From: Holophagaceae bacterium UBA1801
GTDB taxonomy: Bacteria; Acidobacteriota; Holophagae; Holophagales; Holophagaceae
Assembly: GCA_002319925.1 (NCBI GenBank)
Contig: DCFP01000048.1
Coordinates: forward strand, 1 to 29,446
Length of the DNA stretch: 29,446 nucleotides
Direction of reading: 5' to 3'
The first letter of the stretch is position 1. Each line of letters begins with the position of its first letter. A program made the position numbers and the translations under genes. Shown piece after piece: positions 16,035 through 23,443 of this stretch. The notes under the pieces were generated by a model. That model made no database searches. It saw only the letters and a list, made by a program, of their open reading frames with translations, and was not told where the DNA came from.

Positions 16035-16084
16035 ACAGACTACGAATCTGAGGGTCGGGCGTTCGAATCGCTCCGGGACCACCA
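16035..16084 (+). other. Island attachment site: 3' half of tRNA-Arg(ACG)
   Basis: The sequence folds as the 3' part of a class I tRNA. It has an anticodon arm CAGA-CTACGAA-TCTG (anticodon ACG, arginine), a five-base variable loop, T-arm GGGCG-TTCGAAT-CGCTC, acceptor strand CGGGACC, discriminator A and encoded CCA (ends 16084). No D-arm or 5' acceptor strand (expected GGTCCCG) lies upstream; the first anticodon-stem pair is already broken (A-A). This is the displaced tRNA 3' end left at one side of an integrated element (attR-like). The intact tRNA should be at the other end of the island, outside the window. Confidence 0.85.
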
Positions 16085-16100
16085 AAGATTGTAACGATTA

Positions 16101-16126
16101 GACCCACACAAGATGTGGGTCTTTTC
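16101..16126 (+). terminator. Intrinsic terminator of the original tRNA-Arg gene
   Basis: GACCCACA-CAAGA-TGTGGGTC followed by TTTT is a textbook rho-independent terminator, 17 nt past the CCA end. It marks the chromosomal side of the attachment site and supports reading the tRNA fragment as a displaced gene end. Confidence 0.85.
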
Positions 16127-16515
16127 ATTATTACTCCATCCTTACTCCACGCCTCAAACACCATCAATCTTTGTTCGGAGCAAATCCTGAATAGGGATTT
16201 ACGCCTGCAGGTCAGCGAGATGGGGTCGTAACGCCAGATTCACAACTCACCCGAGAGTGGCTTCTCCCGCATTTGGGCGGGGGGTAGTGGAACGGGTTGT
16301 CGTTGCCAATGAGGTTATTCGGTCTCATGATTCGAGGGCTGACCGCCTAGGGCCTATTGACACTGCCGTAAAGCCTCTGCGATGAGTGCAAAGATCACGA
16401 ATCCGGAGAACATCATGTAGTTTCAAACCGAGTTCAAGGAGTCCATCGCGGATTTTGGCGTAAGCTTGATAATTCTTATTTTGTTTCCGGAGTAGACGAG
16501 TCCTTCTCCCAGAAA
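16127..16515. other. Intergenic region at the island-chromosome border
   Basis: 389 bp with no supported gene. ORFs across it lack ribosome sites, and the minus-strand one (16423-16797) is antisense to the cysteine-motif ORF. No repeat of the tRNA core was seen. Confidence 0.4.
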
Positions 16516-16740
16516 ATGCGTCGTTCCTCTTACGCGATCGATCTTATGGCGGATTTCTCTTTCCTGTTCCTGACGGCAACCAAGAGATGTGCCCTCTGCA
16601 AGGAGTTGCGGAGCAAGAAGGACCTCCTGGAACTCGATGGCCATCTCCTGTGCGCGAGTTGCGCCCGTCTGGTGCGTGAAGAGGGATTCGTTCTGCCACC
16701 AAACCTGGGTATCGATTGCAAGGGCAAACCGGGCTCCTGA
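16516..16740 (+). CDS. Small CXXC...CXXC zinc-ribbon-like protein
   Basis: 74 residues with two cysteine pairs, CALC (25-28) and CASC (46-49), separated by KELRSKKDLLELDGHLL. This is the spacing of a treble-clef or LIM-like zinc finger. Codon third positions are GC-rich like the chromosomal genes to the right. No ribosome site is clear before ATG 16516 or the internal ATG at 16546, so the start is uncertain. It could be a remnant of a larger zinc protein. No other function can be inferred. Confidence 0.5.
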   Translation: MRRSSYAIDLMADFSFLFLTATKRCALCKELRSKKDLLELDGHLLCASCARLVREEGFVLPPNLGIDCKGKPGS

Positions 16741-16971
16741 CACGCCAACGGGTGCCGCAACAGACTCGTCACGGCATGTGGCATTTAGTCCGACCATCCT
16801 GAAATGCTCTACCTTTGGGGTGTCACGTGACAGCCCGCATCAAGCTATTGATAGGGCGATGGGAGACCGCGCCCATGAGACACTTCAACGTGGTTCCGAA
16901 TTCCGTGTGTTCAATCGTCACTGCACTCGGGAAAGTTCGATCGATGCCTGTACTTTTGTGGAACGATTTCG

Positions 16972-17559
16972 ATGCCTAATAATCCAGCCATTCAATTCTC
17001 TGATCCCAGGTTCCGATTGGTCGAGCGGGTCGGGATCGTGAATCACTCTACCGATGGACAAGCCGACTATATCTGGTTCTCCAGGCCATCCGTCCTGATC
17101 GGGGTCACGCTTTCGGCGATGGGTCTCCTGTGCGCCATGGCGCTCACGCTCTGGCTGGTCACGAACGCCCCAGACAGGCTTGCGCCTGTTTTCTTTCTTT
17201 GTGTTCCGTTGGTAATCCTTTCCCTGCTGATCATCAGACTCAGACGGAATTCCCATTACTTCGTGATGCGAGACGGGAAACTGCTGCATGTGCAGGCCGA
17301 GGACCATGGCAGCACCGTGTTGAGCGAAGTCGAGGGCAGATTGATCTACAGTTTTTCCAGCGAAGCGGCATCCATCTCCCCGAAATCCACGACGGACATC
17401 CAGTCCCTCACCGGGGCGCTTCCGTACATCCTGTTCCCATCGATCCTTGTCTGTGCGGAGCCCCGGAACCTCATGATCGAAGGACCTCGCAGATTCCGGT
17501 ACAACGAGGCGAAATTCATCATCACCGTGCTCGACCGATGGCACCACGTGCGTCCATGA
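16972..17559 (+). CDS. Two-helix membrane protein of unknown function
   Basis: 195 residues. Two hydrophobic helices at about 42-64 (VLIGVTLSAMGLLCAMALTL...) and 70-90 (LAPVFFLCVPLVILSLLIIRL) form a membrane hairpin. They are followed by RRNSHYFVMRDGKLLHVQAE and a C-terminal soluble domain of about 100 residues. The layout resembles PH-like or photosystem-assembly-like small membrane proteins, but I recognise no family. Its stop overlaps the next gene as ATGA, so the two are translationally coupled and probably share a task at the envelope. The start at 16972 has only a weak GGAACG upstream. Confidence 0.7.
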   Translation: MPNNPAIQFSDPRFRLVERVGIVNHSTDGQADYIWFSRPSVLIGVTLSAMGLLCAMALTLWLVTNAPDRLAPVFFLCVPLVILSLLIIRLRRNSHYFVMRDGKLLHVQAEDHGSTVLSEVEGRLIYSFSSEAASISPKSTTDIQSLTGALPYILFPSILVCAEPRNLMIEGPRRFRYNEAKFIITVLDRWHHVRP

Positions 17560-18365
17560 CTCAAGCCTTCCGAGCCCTGATACTGGGCGCCTCGGCGATC
17601 CTGTGCCCGATTGCTAATATTTGCCACGCCGGTTCAACCAAGGCCACACCGGAGCCATCTGCCCATACTGCCCCGAAGCCGGAGGAGGCGTTGCAACGAC
17701 TGGTGAAGGCCTATCCGGATGTCCTCGCCTCCGCTGGTGTGAACGCTATTGTCTGGCGGGATGGAACCACCATGGTGTTCGACGATGGTTGGCGATCCGG
17801 CAATGTGGAGGCGCAGTTCGAGCATGCGAGTCTCTATTATCAAATGCTGCAGTCATACCCGATGGGAGATGCGGGGATACCACCGGAGGCTGGCTCTGAT
17901 CCGGGTCGCGTGAGGTGCGAGCCATTCTTCATGAAGATGTACGGGGATTCACCAAAGAGAGTGCAACAGCACCTGGTACCGGTGAAGTGGCTTCCCCGCT
18001 TCACGAAACAGCAGGTCAGGATGACGGAAATCAACGGCGTGAACCTCCGGCTCGCCGAAATTTCCGAAGAGCTGGAGCGATTGCCGCCCGAGCTTCTGCA
18101 ATGCGTGCTGCACCCGTCCGGGACCTTCAACTGGCGGAAGATCGAGGGCACGGAGCGGCTGAGCGCCCATGCCTTCGGGATCGCCATCGATCTTGATGCG
18201 TCCTATTCGGACTACTGGCGCTGGAGGACCAAGGGCGGTTACCGGAACAGAATTCCGCTCGAGATCGTTTCCATATTCGAAAAACACGGATTCATCTGGG
18301 GCGGGAAGTGGTCCCACTTCGACACCATGCATTTCGAATACCGTCCCGAGTTGGTGGATGAATAG
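17556..18365 (+). CDS. M15-family D-alanyl-D-alanine carboxypeptidase-like protein, exported
   Basis: 269 residues. The N-terminus (MTQAFRALILGASAILCPIA) is a signal peptide, with cleavage probable near CHAG. The catalytic zinc signature is SAHAFGIAID (203-212; ligands H205 and D212) and HFDTMHFEYRPEL (254-266; ligand H259). These are the motifs of M15 peptidoglycan peptidases of the VanY / L-Ala-D-Glu endopeptidase type. It would trim stem peptides in the periplasm. The ATG overlaps the stop of the preceding membrane-protein gene (ATGA). A same-strand longer frame starting at 17130 is only read-through of the neighbour. A promoter must lie before the upstream gene. Substrate specificity (D,D or L,D) is not decidable by eye. 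Confidence 0.88.
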   Translation: MTQAFRALILGASAILCPIANICHAGSTKATPEPSAHTAPKPEEALQRLVKAYPDVLASAGVNAIVWRDGTTMVFDDGWRSGNVEAQFEHASLYYQMLQSYPMGDAGIPPEAGSDPGRVRCEPFFMKMYGDSPKRVQQHLVPVKWLPRFTKQQVRMTEINGVNLRLAEISEELERLPPELLQCVLHPSGTFNWRKIEGTERLSAHAFGIAIDLDASYSDYWRWRTKGGYRNRIPLEIVSIFEKHGFIWGGKWSHFDTMHFEYRPELVDE

Positions 18366-18513
18366 ATTCATCTTGCGAGCGCCTATCAGACCGCACAGAC
18401 CGGACTCCTTTCGGCATTCGGCTTGAGTCCACGCATCGTTGCCGACGATCGCTTCCTGGTGAAATCGTATGCAGTGGCAACGGCGGTATCATGACCTTCG
18501 TAAGGAAAGCGCC

Positions 18514-18972
18514 ATGAAAAAGAAAAACCTCGCCCTCACATGTCTGCTTCTTCTCGGAACCGCAACCGCACAGGCCCAAATCAATGTGCAAATCGATATC
18601 GGCCTGCCTCCAGCCCCACCGCTCGTGGTGATCCAGCCCGGCGTCCAGGTGGTGGAGGGTTTCCAGGAGGAGGTGTTCTTCGACCGGGGGTGGTACTGGT
18701 GCCGCAGGCCCGATGGCTGGTACCGGGCCCACACACCCCATGAACGTTTCGAGTGGGTCGAGGTGCATCGCGTGCCCCGGGCACTGGTGCGGATCCCGCC
18801 GGGCCACTACCGCAATTGGCATCACGATGAAGCGAAATTCCATGAGAATCGTGGACGCAAGTACGGTCACTACAAGCGCGTAGAGCCCGGCCCAGAACAG
18901 CCAGGATTCGAGAAGGGGCACGGCAAGGGACGCGGCAAGCACCCCTACCCGCCCCCGCCACCCGCGCCCTGA
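18514..18972 (+). CDS. Small secreted aromatic- and proline-rich protein
   Basis: 152 residues from ATG 18514, chosen for AAGGAAA upstream and a clear signal peptide (MKKKNLALTCLLLLGTATAQAQ). A longer frame from 18469 would bury it. The mature part has a proline-rich lead (GLPPAPPLVVIQPGVQV), then the tryptophan/tyrosine-rich core RGWYWCRRPDGWYRAHTP and PPGHYRNWHH, then a basic, His/Gly/Pro-rich tail. Similar short periplasmic proteins with W-x-W and GHYR-W patterns are common in proteobacteria and acidobacteria and have no firm function. It stands alone in a probable single-gene unit. Confidence 0.8.
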   Translation: MKKKNLALTCLLLLGTATAQAQINVQIDIGLPPAPPLVVIQPGVQVVEGFQEEVFFDRGWYWCRRPDGWYRAHTPHERFEWVEVHRVPRALVRIPPGHYRNWHHDEAKFHENRGRKYGHYKRVEPGPEQPGFEKGHGKGRGKHPYPPPPPAP

Positions 18973-19225
18973 TACAGCTTTTTCAACGCACCAGCCTTCA
19001 GCCTTTCGTGACCACGTCATTGCTTTGGGGGTTGGCGGCGCCGTGGCCTGGGCCCGGCATCCTCCAGCATCGAGAGAACCGCCTCGCTAATGAATTAATC
19101 ACTGCGTCGCTGTGAGATCGATCATCCTTCCCTGCTCCGACTATTGCTCCCGTGAAAACCGCCGAAACAGTGATCCAGAGGAGTTCTGGCTGGAGATGTA
19201 AGAGGCTTGAAAAAACGGCAATAGA
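18973..19225. other. Spacer before the catabolic locus
   Basis: First part of a 446-bp gap. A minus-strand frame (18998-19282) has a hydrophobic stretch but no ribosome site and would start inside the promoter described next, so it is not called. No terminator with a T-tract was found after the secreted-protein gene. Confidence 0.35.
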
Positions 19226-19239
19226 CAAATAATTATTTG
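19226..19239. promoter_or_regulatory. Palindromic candidate operator
   Basis: CAAATAATTATTTG is a perfect 14-bp palindrome, flanked by CGGCAA on the left and CCG on the right that extend the symmetry imperfectly. It lies 18 bp upstream of the -35 box of the catabolic-locus promoter, a position suited to an activator. Confidence 0.4.
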
Positions 19240-19257
19240 CCGTGTGAAAAATTTTTC

Positions 19258-19285
19258 TTGACTCAGCTATATCCATATTCATAAT
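19258..19285 (+). promoter_or_regulatory. Promoter of the purine-type catabolic locus
   Basis: TTGACT (19258-19263), a 16-bp spacer and CATAAT (19280-19285), preceded by an A/T-rich run. Transcription should begin near 19292, giving a leader of about 125 nt. The leader contains a GGATGG/CCATCC stem (19350-19355 with 19373-19378). No known riboswitch class was recognised in it. Confidence 0.6.
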
Positions 19286-19418
19286 GTGTGTCGGCTAACT
19301 TACCTGATAATTCTCAACACCTTACGCCCGCGAATCACTGCAACCAGCCGGATGGACTCCTGGCTCTGGCTCCCATCCAAGTCGAATTGAAAACCCACGC
19401 CCGTTGAGCGGAGAAACC

Positions 19419-21905
19419 ATGCGAAAACCCGATACCGCCTTCCTTTCCGACGCACAGTTGAAGGAGGAGTTCAAGCGCTGCGAGTACTGCGAGGAGAAGC
19501 CCTGCCGCGAGGCCTGCCCCGCCGATTGCTCCCCCGCCGACTTCATCATGGCCGCGCGCGTGGGCCTGCCCGCGGACTTCAAGCGCTCCGCCGCGCTCAT
19601 CATGGGACACAACCCCCTGGGCGGCATCTGCGGCGCCGTGTGCCCCGACTTCCACTGCATGAAGGCCTGCTCCCACCGCCTCTTCGATCATCCCGTGAAC
19701 ATCCCTGCGGTGCAGGCGACCATCATCCAGAAGGCCAAGGACCTGGGCGTGATGCCTTCCCTGAACCAGGTCAAGCCCAAGGGCAGGAAGGTGGCCGTCA
19801 TCGGCGCCGGTCCGGCAGGCCTCGCTGCGGCGGCCATGCTGGCCCAGAAGGGCATCGCGGCCGAAGTCTTCGAGCGCGATTCCAAACCCGGCGGCATGTG
19901 CAATCTGATTCCTGATCACCGCCTGGACAAGAAGGTCCTCGCCTCGGACATCGCGTGGCTGCAGCAGCAGACCGGTGCAAAGGTCCATCTCTCCAGTTCC
20001 GTGGAGAAGCCCTCCGAGCTGCTGAAGAAGGGCTTCGAGGCCGTCGTCGTGGCCACGGGCCTGGATGCGCCCTACAAGCTGGGCATTACGAATGAAGACA
20101 AGGCGGTGGACTGGGTCGCCTTCCTGAACCGGCCCGGCGATCTCAAGGGCAAGCGCGTGGCCGTCATTGGTGGCGGCGCCGTGGCCGTGGACTGCGCGGG
20201 AACCGCCCGCCACAAGGGCGCTTCCGTGGAGATGTTCTGCCTCGAAACTCTGCACGAAATGCCTCTGACCTCCGCCGAACGCGCCGAACTTCTGGATGAG
20301 GGCATCGCCGTCACCGGCCGCACCAAGGCCACGGAAATCGTGATGGAAGGTGGCCGCGTGAAGGGCATCAAGACCCAGCGCATGGTTCTGCCCGATGGCA
20401 AATCCTTCCACCCCCGCAACATGGTGGACGATGTCGCCGCCGGCACGTACACGCTGGCCTTCGATGTGGTCGTCATCGCCATCGGCGCCCGCGGCGCCAT
20501 GGCCAAGGAGGACGTGAAGGGCCTCTTCTACGCCGGTGACTTCGCCAACGGCCCCACCACCGTGGTGGAAGCCTCGGCAGCGGGCAAGAACATCGCCCTG
20601 GCCGTGGAAGCATTCCTGAACAGCGTCGCTGCTCCCGTAGTGGACAAGCCCACCAAGAGCCGCACGGCACTGCCCGGCCAGATCCTGAAACCCGTGTCCC
20701 TCGAGACCGAGTTCTTCGGCCGCAAGATCCGTTCGCCCTTCCTGCTCAGCGCCGCGCCTCCCAGCGATGGCTACGAGCAGATGAAGAAGGCCTACGAGGC
20801 CGGCTGGGCCGGCGGCGTCATGAAGACCTGCTTCGACAATGTGGAGATCCACATCCCCGGCGAATACATGTTCCAAATCACCGAGAGCACGTACGCCAAC
20901 TGCGACAACGTGAGCGGCCACCAGATGGACCGAGTGTGCGAAGAGGTCCGCCGCCTCGTGAAGGAATTCCCCGATCGCCTCACCATGGCCAGCACCGGCG
21001 GCCCCGTGACGGGCGATGATGCCCACGACAAGGCCGGTTGGCAGCACAATACGCAAAAGCTCGAAGCCTGCGGTGTGATGGGCATCGAGTACAGCCTCTC
21101 CTGCCCCCAGGGCGGCGACGGCACCAAGGGCGACATCGTGAGCCAGGACGCCGAGCTCACCGCCAAGATCATCGACTGGGTGATGGAGGTTTCGAACCCC
21201 GAGATTCCGAAACTCTTCAAGCTCACCGCCGCCGTGACGGCCATTTATCCAATCATGGACGCCATCCGCAAGGTCTTCGCCAAGTACCCCAACAAGAAGG
21301 CGGGCGTCACCCTGGCCAACTCCTTCCCCAGCATGGCCTTCCGCAAGGGCACCAAGGAGACCTGGGAAGAGGGCATCGTACTGGGCCTCTCCGGCGAAGG
21401 CGTCACCGCCATCAGCAACCTGACGCTGGCCAACGTCTCCAAGATGGGCATGCACATCAGCGGCAACGGCGGCCCCATGAACTACAAGGCCGCCGCCGAC
21501 TTCCTGGCCCTGGGCGTGAAGACCGTGCAGTTCTGCACCATCGTCATGAAGGAAGGTTACGGCATCATCCACGACCTGGAGGAAGGTCTCAGCCACCTGA
21601 TGGAAGCCCGCGGCATCAAGAACGTCCAGCAGCTCATCGGCTACGCCCTGCCCGGCCCCGTCACCGGCTTCATGGAGCTCTCCCCGGTCAAGAAGATCAG
21701 CGCCGTCAACGCCGATCTCTGCGAGCACTGCGGCAACTGCACGCGCTGCCCGTACCTGGCCATCTCCCTGAACGGCGACAAGGTGCCCCAGACCGACGCC
21801 TCCAAGTGCATCGGCTGCTCCATCTGCGCCCAGAAGTGCTTCAGTGGGGCGCTCTACATGCGCGAAAGAACCGAACAGGAAACCGCATTGCTGTCCGAAC
21901 ACTGA
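19419..21905 (+). CDS. Fused PreT-PreA-like flavin/iron-sulfur oxidoreductase (dihydropyrimidine dehydrogenase / YgfK type)
   Basis: 828 residues. The N-terminal half is PreT/GltD-like. Cysteine clusters (C21-C37 and ICGAVCPDFHCMKAC, 70-84) bind Fe-S centres; IGAGPAG (128-134) binds FAD; VIGGGAVAVD (about 248-257) binds NAD(P). From about residue 423 a PreA-like FMN barrel follows (SCPQGG at about 561-566). Two ferredoxin-type [4Fe-4S] motifs, CEHCGNCTRCP (from 768) and CIGCSICAQKC (from 797), close it. PreT and PreA are separate in E. coli; fusion recalls eukaryotic dihydropyrimidine dehydrogenase. A serine appears where that enzyme has its catalytic cysteine. With ssnA and Mo-hydroxylase genes downstream, an electron-transfer role like YgfK is as likely as pyrimidine reduction. 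Start ATG 19419 has GGAG upstream; a TTG at 19404 is less likely. Confidence 0.88.
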   Translation: MRKPDTAFLSDAQLKEEFKRCEYCEEKPCREACPADCSPADFIMAARVGLPADFKRSAALIMGHNPLGGICGAVCPDFHCMKACSHRLFDHPVNIPAVQATIIQKAKDLGVMPSLNQVKPKGRKVAVIGAGPAGLAAAAMLAQKGIAAEVFERDSKPGGMCNLIPDHRLDKKVLASDIAWLQQQTGAKVHLSSSVEKPSELLKKGFEAVVVATGLDAPYKLGITNEDKAVDWVAFLNRPGDLKGKRVAVIGGGAVAVDCAGTARHKGASVEMFCLETLHEMPLTSAERAELLDEGIAVTGRTKATEIVMEGGRVKGIKTQRMVLPDGKSFHPRNMVDDVAAGTYTLAFDVVVIAIGARGAMAKEDVKGLFYAGDFANGPTTVVEASAAGKNIALAVEAFLNSVAAPVVDKPTKSRTALPGQILKPVSLETEFFGRKIRSPFLLSAAPPSDGYEQMKKAYEAGWAGGVMKTCFDNVEIHIPGEYMFQITESTYANCDNVSGHQMDRVCEEVRRLVKEFPDRLTMASTGGPVTGDDAHDKAGWQHNTQKLEACGVMGIEYSLSCPQGGDGTKGDIVSQDAELTAKIIDWVMEVSNPEIPKLFKLTAAVTAIYPIMDAIRKVFAKYPNKKAGVTLANSFPSMAFRKGTKETWEEGIVLGLSGEGVTAISNLTLANVSKMGMHISGNGGPMNYKAAADFLALGVKTVQFCTIVMKEGYGIIHDLEEGLSHLMEARGIKNVQQLIGYALPGPVTGFMELSPVKKISAVNADLCEHCGNCTRCPYLAISLNGDKVPQTDASKCIGCSICAQKCFSGALYMRERTEQETALLSEH

Positions 21906-21925
21906 GAACAACAGGTGTTTTCTTT

Positions 21926-22008
21926 ATCCTGTCTGTCCTGCGCATCCTGTTCTCTTTCTTTCAAAGAAAACAAAATAATGTGAACAGGATGGACAGGATG
22001 AGCAGGAT
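21926..22008. repeat. Inverted repeat of periodic ATCCTG units
   Basis: A 26-bp left arm (21926-21951) with ATCCTG/TCCTG units every 9-10 nt pairs with a right arm (21983-22008) at 20 of 26 positions; most mismatches become G-U pairs in RNA. A small inner hairpin, TTTCTTTCAAAGAAA, sits between the arms. It fills the 139-bp spacer between the fused oxidoreductase and ssnA and may act as an mRNA stabiliser or be a mobile intergenic repeat. Confidence 0.65.
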
Positions 22009-22044
22009 GAAAAGCAAAACCAACATGTGAAATCAGGAGTGACC

Positions 22045-23376
22045 ATGCCATCCCGCATCCTTGTTCAGAACGGCACCATCATCACCTTCGGGAAATCCTG
22101 CCAGGTGCTCGAGGACCACGCCCTGTTGATCGAGGGCGACCGCATCGCGAAGATCGCGCCTAAGGCCCAGATCCAGGGCTCCTTCGACAAAGTCATCGAC
22201 GCCAAGGGCAAAGTGGTGATGCCCGGGCTCATCAACGCCCACATGCACTTCTATTCCACCCTCGTGCGTGGCCTCGGCAAAGCGGCGCCCAGCTGCAACT
22301 TCCAGGAAGTGCTGGAGAACCTCTGGTGGCGGCTGGACAAGAAGCTGAGCCTGGACGACACCTACTACAGCGCCAAGGTAATGCTGGTGGAAGCCATCAA
22401 GAAGGGCACTACCACGCTCATCGATCACCACGCGAGCCCCGGCGCCGTGGCGGGTTCCTTGGACATGATCGCCAAGGCCGTGAAGGAAACGGGCCTGCGC
22501 TCCAGCCTCTGCTACGAACTCTCCGATCGTGACGGCGACAAGGTGACCGAGGAAGGCTTGGAAGAGAACGCCGCTTTCGCGCGCCGCAGCAAGAAGGAAA
22601 ACGACCCCTTCCTCCGCGCCCACTTCGGCCTCCACGCCGCCTTCACCATCAGTGACGAGACCATGGCCCGCGCCTCGAAGATGGGCCACGATCTGGGCGT
22701 GGGTTTCCACGTTCACGTCGCCGAGGCCTCCTCCGATGTGGCCCACAATGTGGAACGCTACGGCAAGCGCGTAGTGAACCGCCTCCACGATCACGGCATC
22801 CTCGGCAAGGACTCCATCGCCGCCCACTGTGTGCACTGCGAGCCCAAGGAGTTCGAGATCCTGGCCAAGACCGGCACCATGGTGGCCATGAACACCCAGA
22901 GCAACATGAACAACGCCGTGGGCGTGGCCGATTTCGTGGGCATGCAGAAGGCCGGCATTCTTGCTGGCCTGGGCACGGATGCCATGACCGTGGCCATGCT
23001 GGAAGAGACCCGCGTCGCCCTGTGGGGCCAGCACCTTCGCGCCAACAACCCCAGCTGCGCCTTCATGGAAGTGGCGGGCGCCATCACCGCCAACAACCCC
23101 GAAATCGCCTCGCGCGTCTGGGGCTTCCCCATCGGTGAGCTGAAGGAAGGCGCCGCCGCCGACGTGATCCTGCTGGACTACCTGGCACCGACGCCCCTCA
23201 ACAACGGGACCGCCCTGGGCCACCTGATCTTCGGCATCAGCCAGGCGGTGGTGGACACCACCATCTGCGGCGGCCGCGTCCTCATGGAAGGCCGCAAGCT
23301 GAACATCGACGTCGATGAAGTCGAGATGAATGCCCGTTCCCGGGAACTCGCCGTGAAGCTCTGGGACCGTTTCTGA
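22045..23376 (+). CDS. ssnA: SsnA-type amidohydrolase
   Basis: 443 residues, the length of E. coli SsnA (about 442). It is a metal-dependent hydrolase of the amidohydrolase superfamily. Metal and catalytic residues are visible: H66 and H68 in NAHMHF, HVHVAEA (H222, H224), HCVHCE (H261) and GTDAM (D312). Members deaminate purines, pterins or triazines; SsnA itself has no proven substrate. In many genomes ssnA travels with ygfK, ygfM and xdhD, the set that genome-context work tied to molybdenum hydroxylases using labile selenium; the same company is seen here. Start ATG 22045 has AGGAG 6 nt upstream; the in-frame GTG at 22027 is rejected because it would precede that site. It follows the repeat-bearing spacer in the same transcription direction. 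Confidence 0.9.
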   Translation: MPSRILVQNGTIITFGKSCQVLEDHALLIEGDRIAKIAPKAQIQGSFDKVIDAKGKVVMPGLINAHMHFYSTLVRGLGKAAPSCNFQEVLENLWWRLDKKLSLDDTYYSAKVMLVEAIKKGTTTLIDHHASPGAVAGSLDMIAKAVKETGLRSSLCYELSDRDGDKVTEEGLEENAAFARRSKKENDPFLRAHFGLHAAFTISDETMARASKMGHDLGVGFHVHVAEASSDVAHNVERYGKRVVNRLHDHGILGKDSIAAHCVHCEPKEFEILAKTGTMVAMNTQSNMNNAVGVADFVGMQKAGILAGLGTDAMTVAMLEETRVALWGQHLRANNPSCAFMEVAGAITANNPEIASRVWGFPIGELKEGAAADVILLDYLAPTPLNNGTALGHLIFGISQAVVDTTICGGRVLMEGRKLNIDVDEVEMNARSRELAVKLWDRF

Positions 23377-23391
23377 TCATCACCATCGACG

Positions 23392-23421
23392 GGCCGGAAG
23401 CGGGCGAACCTGCTTCCGGCC
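23392..23421 (+). terminator. Intercistronic GC hairpin after ssnA
   Basis: GGCCGGAAGC pairs perfectly with GCTTCCGGCC across a 10-base loop, 15 nt past the ssnA stop and 22 nt before the next start. Only TTGT follows, so it is more likely an attenuator or mRNA-stability hairpin inside the operon than a full terminator. Confidence 0.5.
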
Positions 23422-23443
23422 TTGTCGCGAGGAGCCCTCTTTC

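Noticed and set aside
16000..16084. Complete tRNA gene
   Set aside because: Only the anticodon arm to CCA is present; no D-arm or matching 5' acceptor strand can be found upstream.
18998..19282. Minus-strand 94-codon frame with a hydrophobic segment
   Set aside because: Starts inside the plus-strand promoter, has no ribosome site, and its second half looks like random translation.
19335..21911. Very long minus-strand open frame (about 858 codons) opposite the fused oxidoreductase gene
   Set aside because: It is the antisense shadow of a GC-rich gene; its translation is rich in Gly, His, Ala and Val without domains, while the plus strand has full Fe-S, FAD and FMN motifs.
22033..23223. Minus-strand frame opposite ssnA
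   Set aside because: Same shadow pattern of a GC-rich gene; no ribosome site and no recognisable domain.
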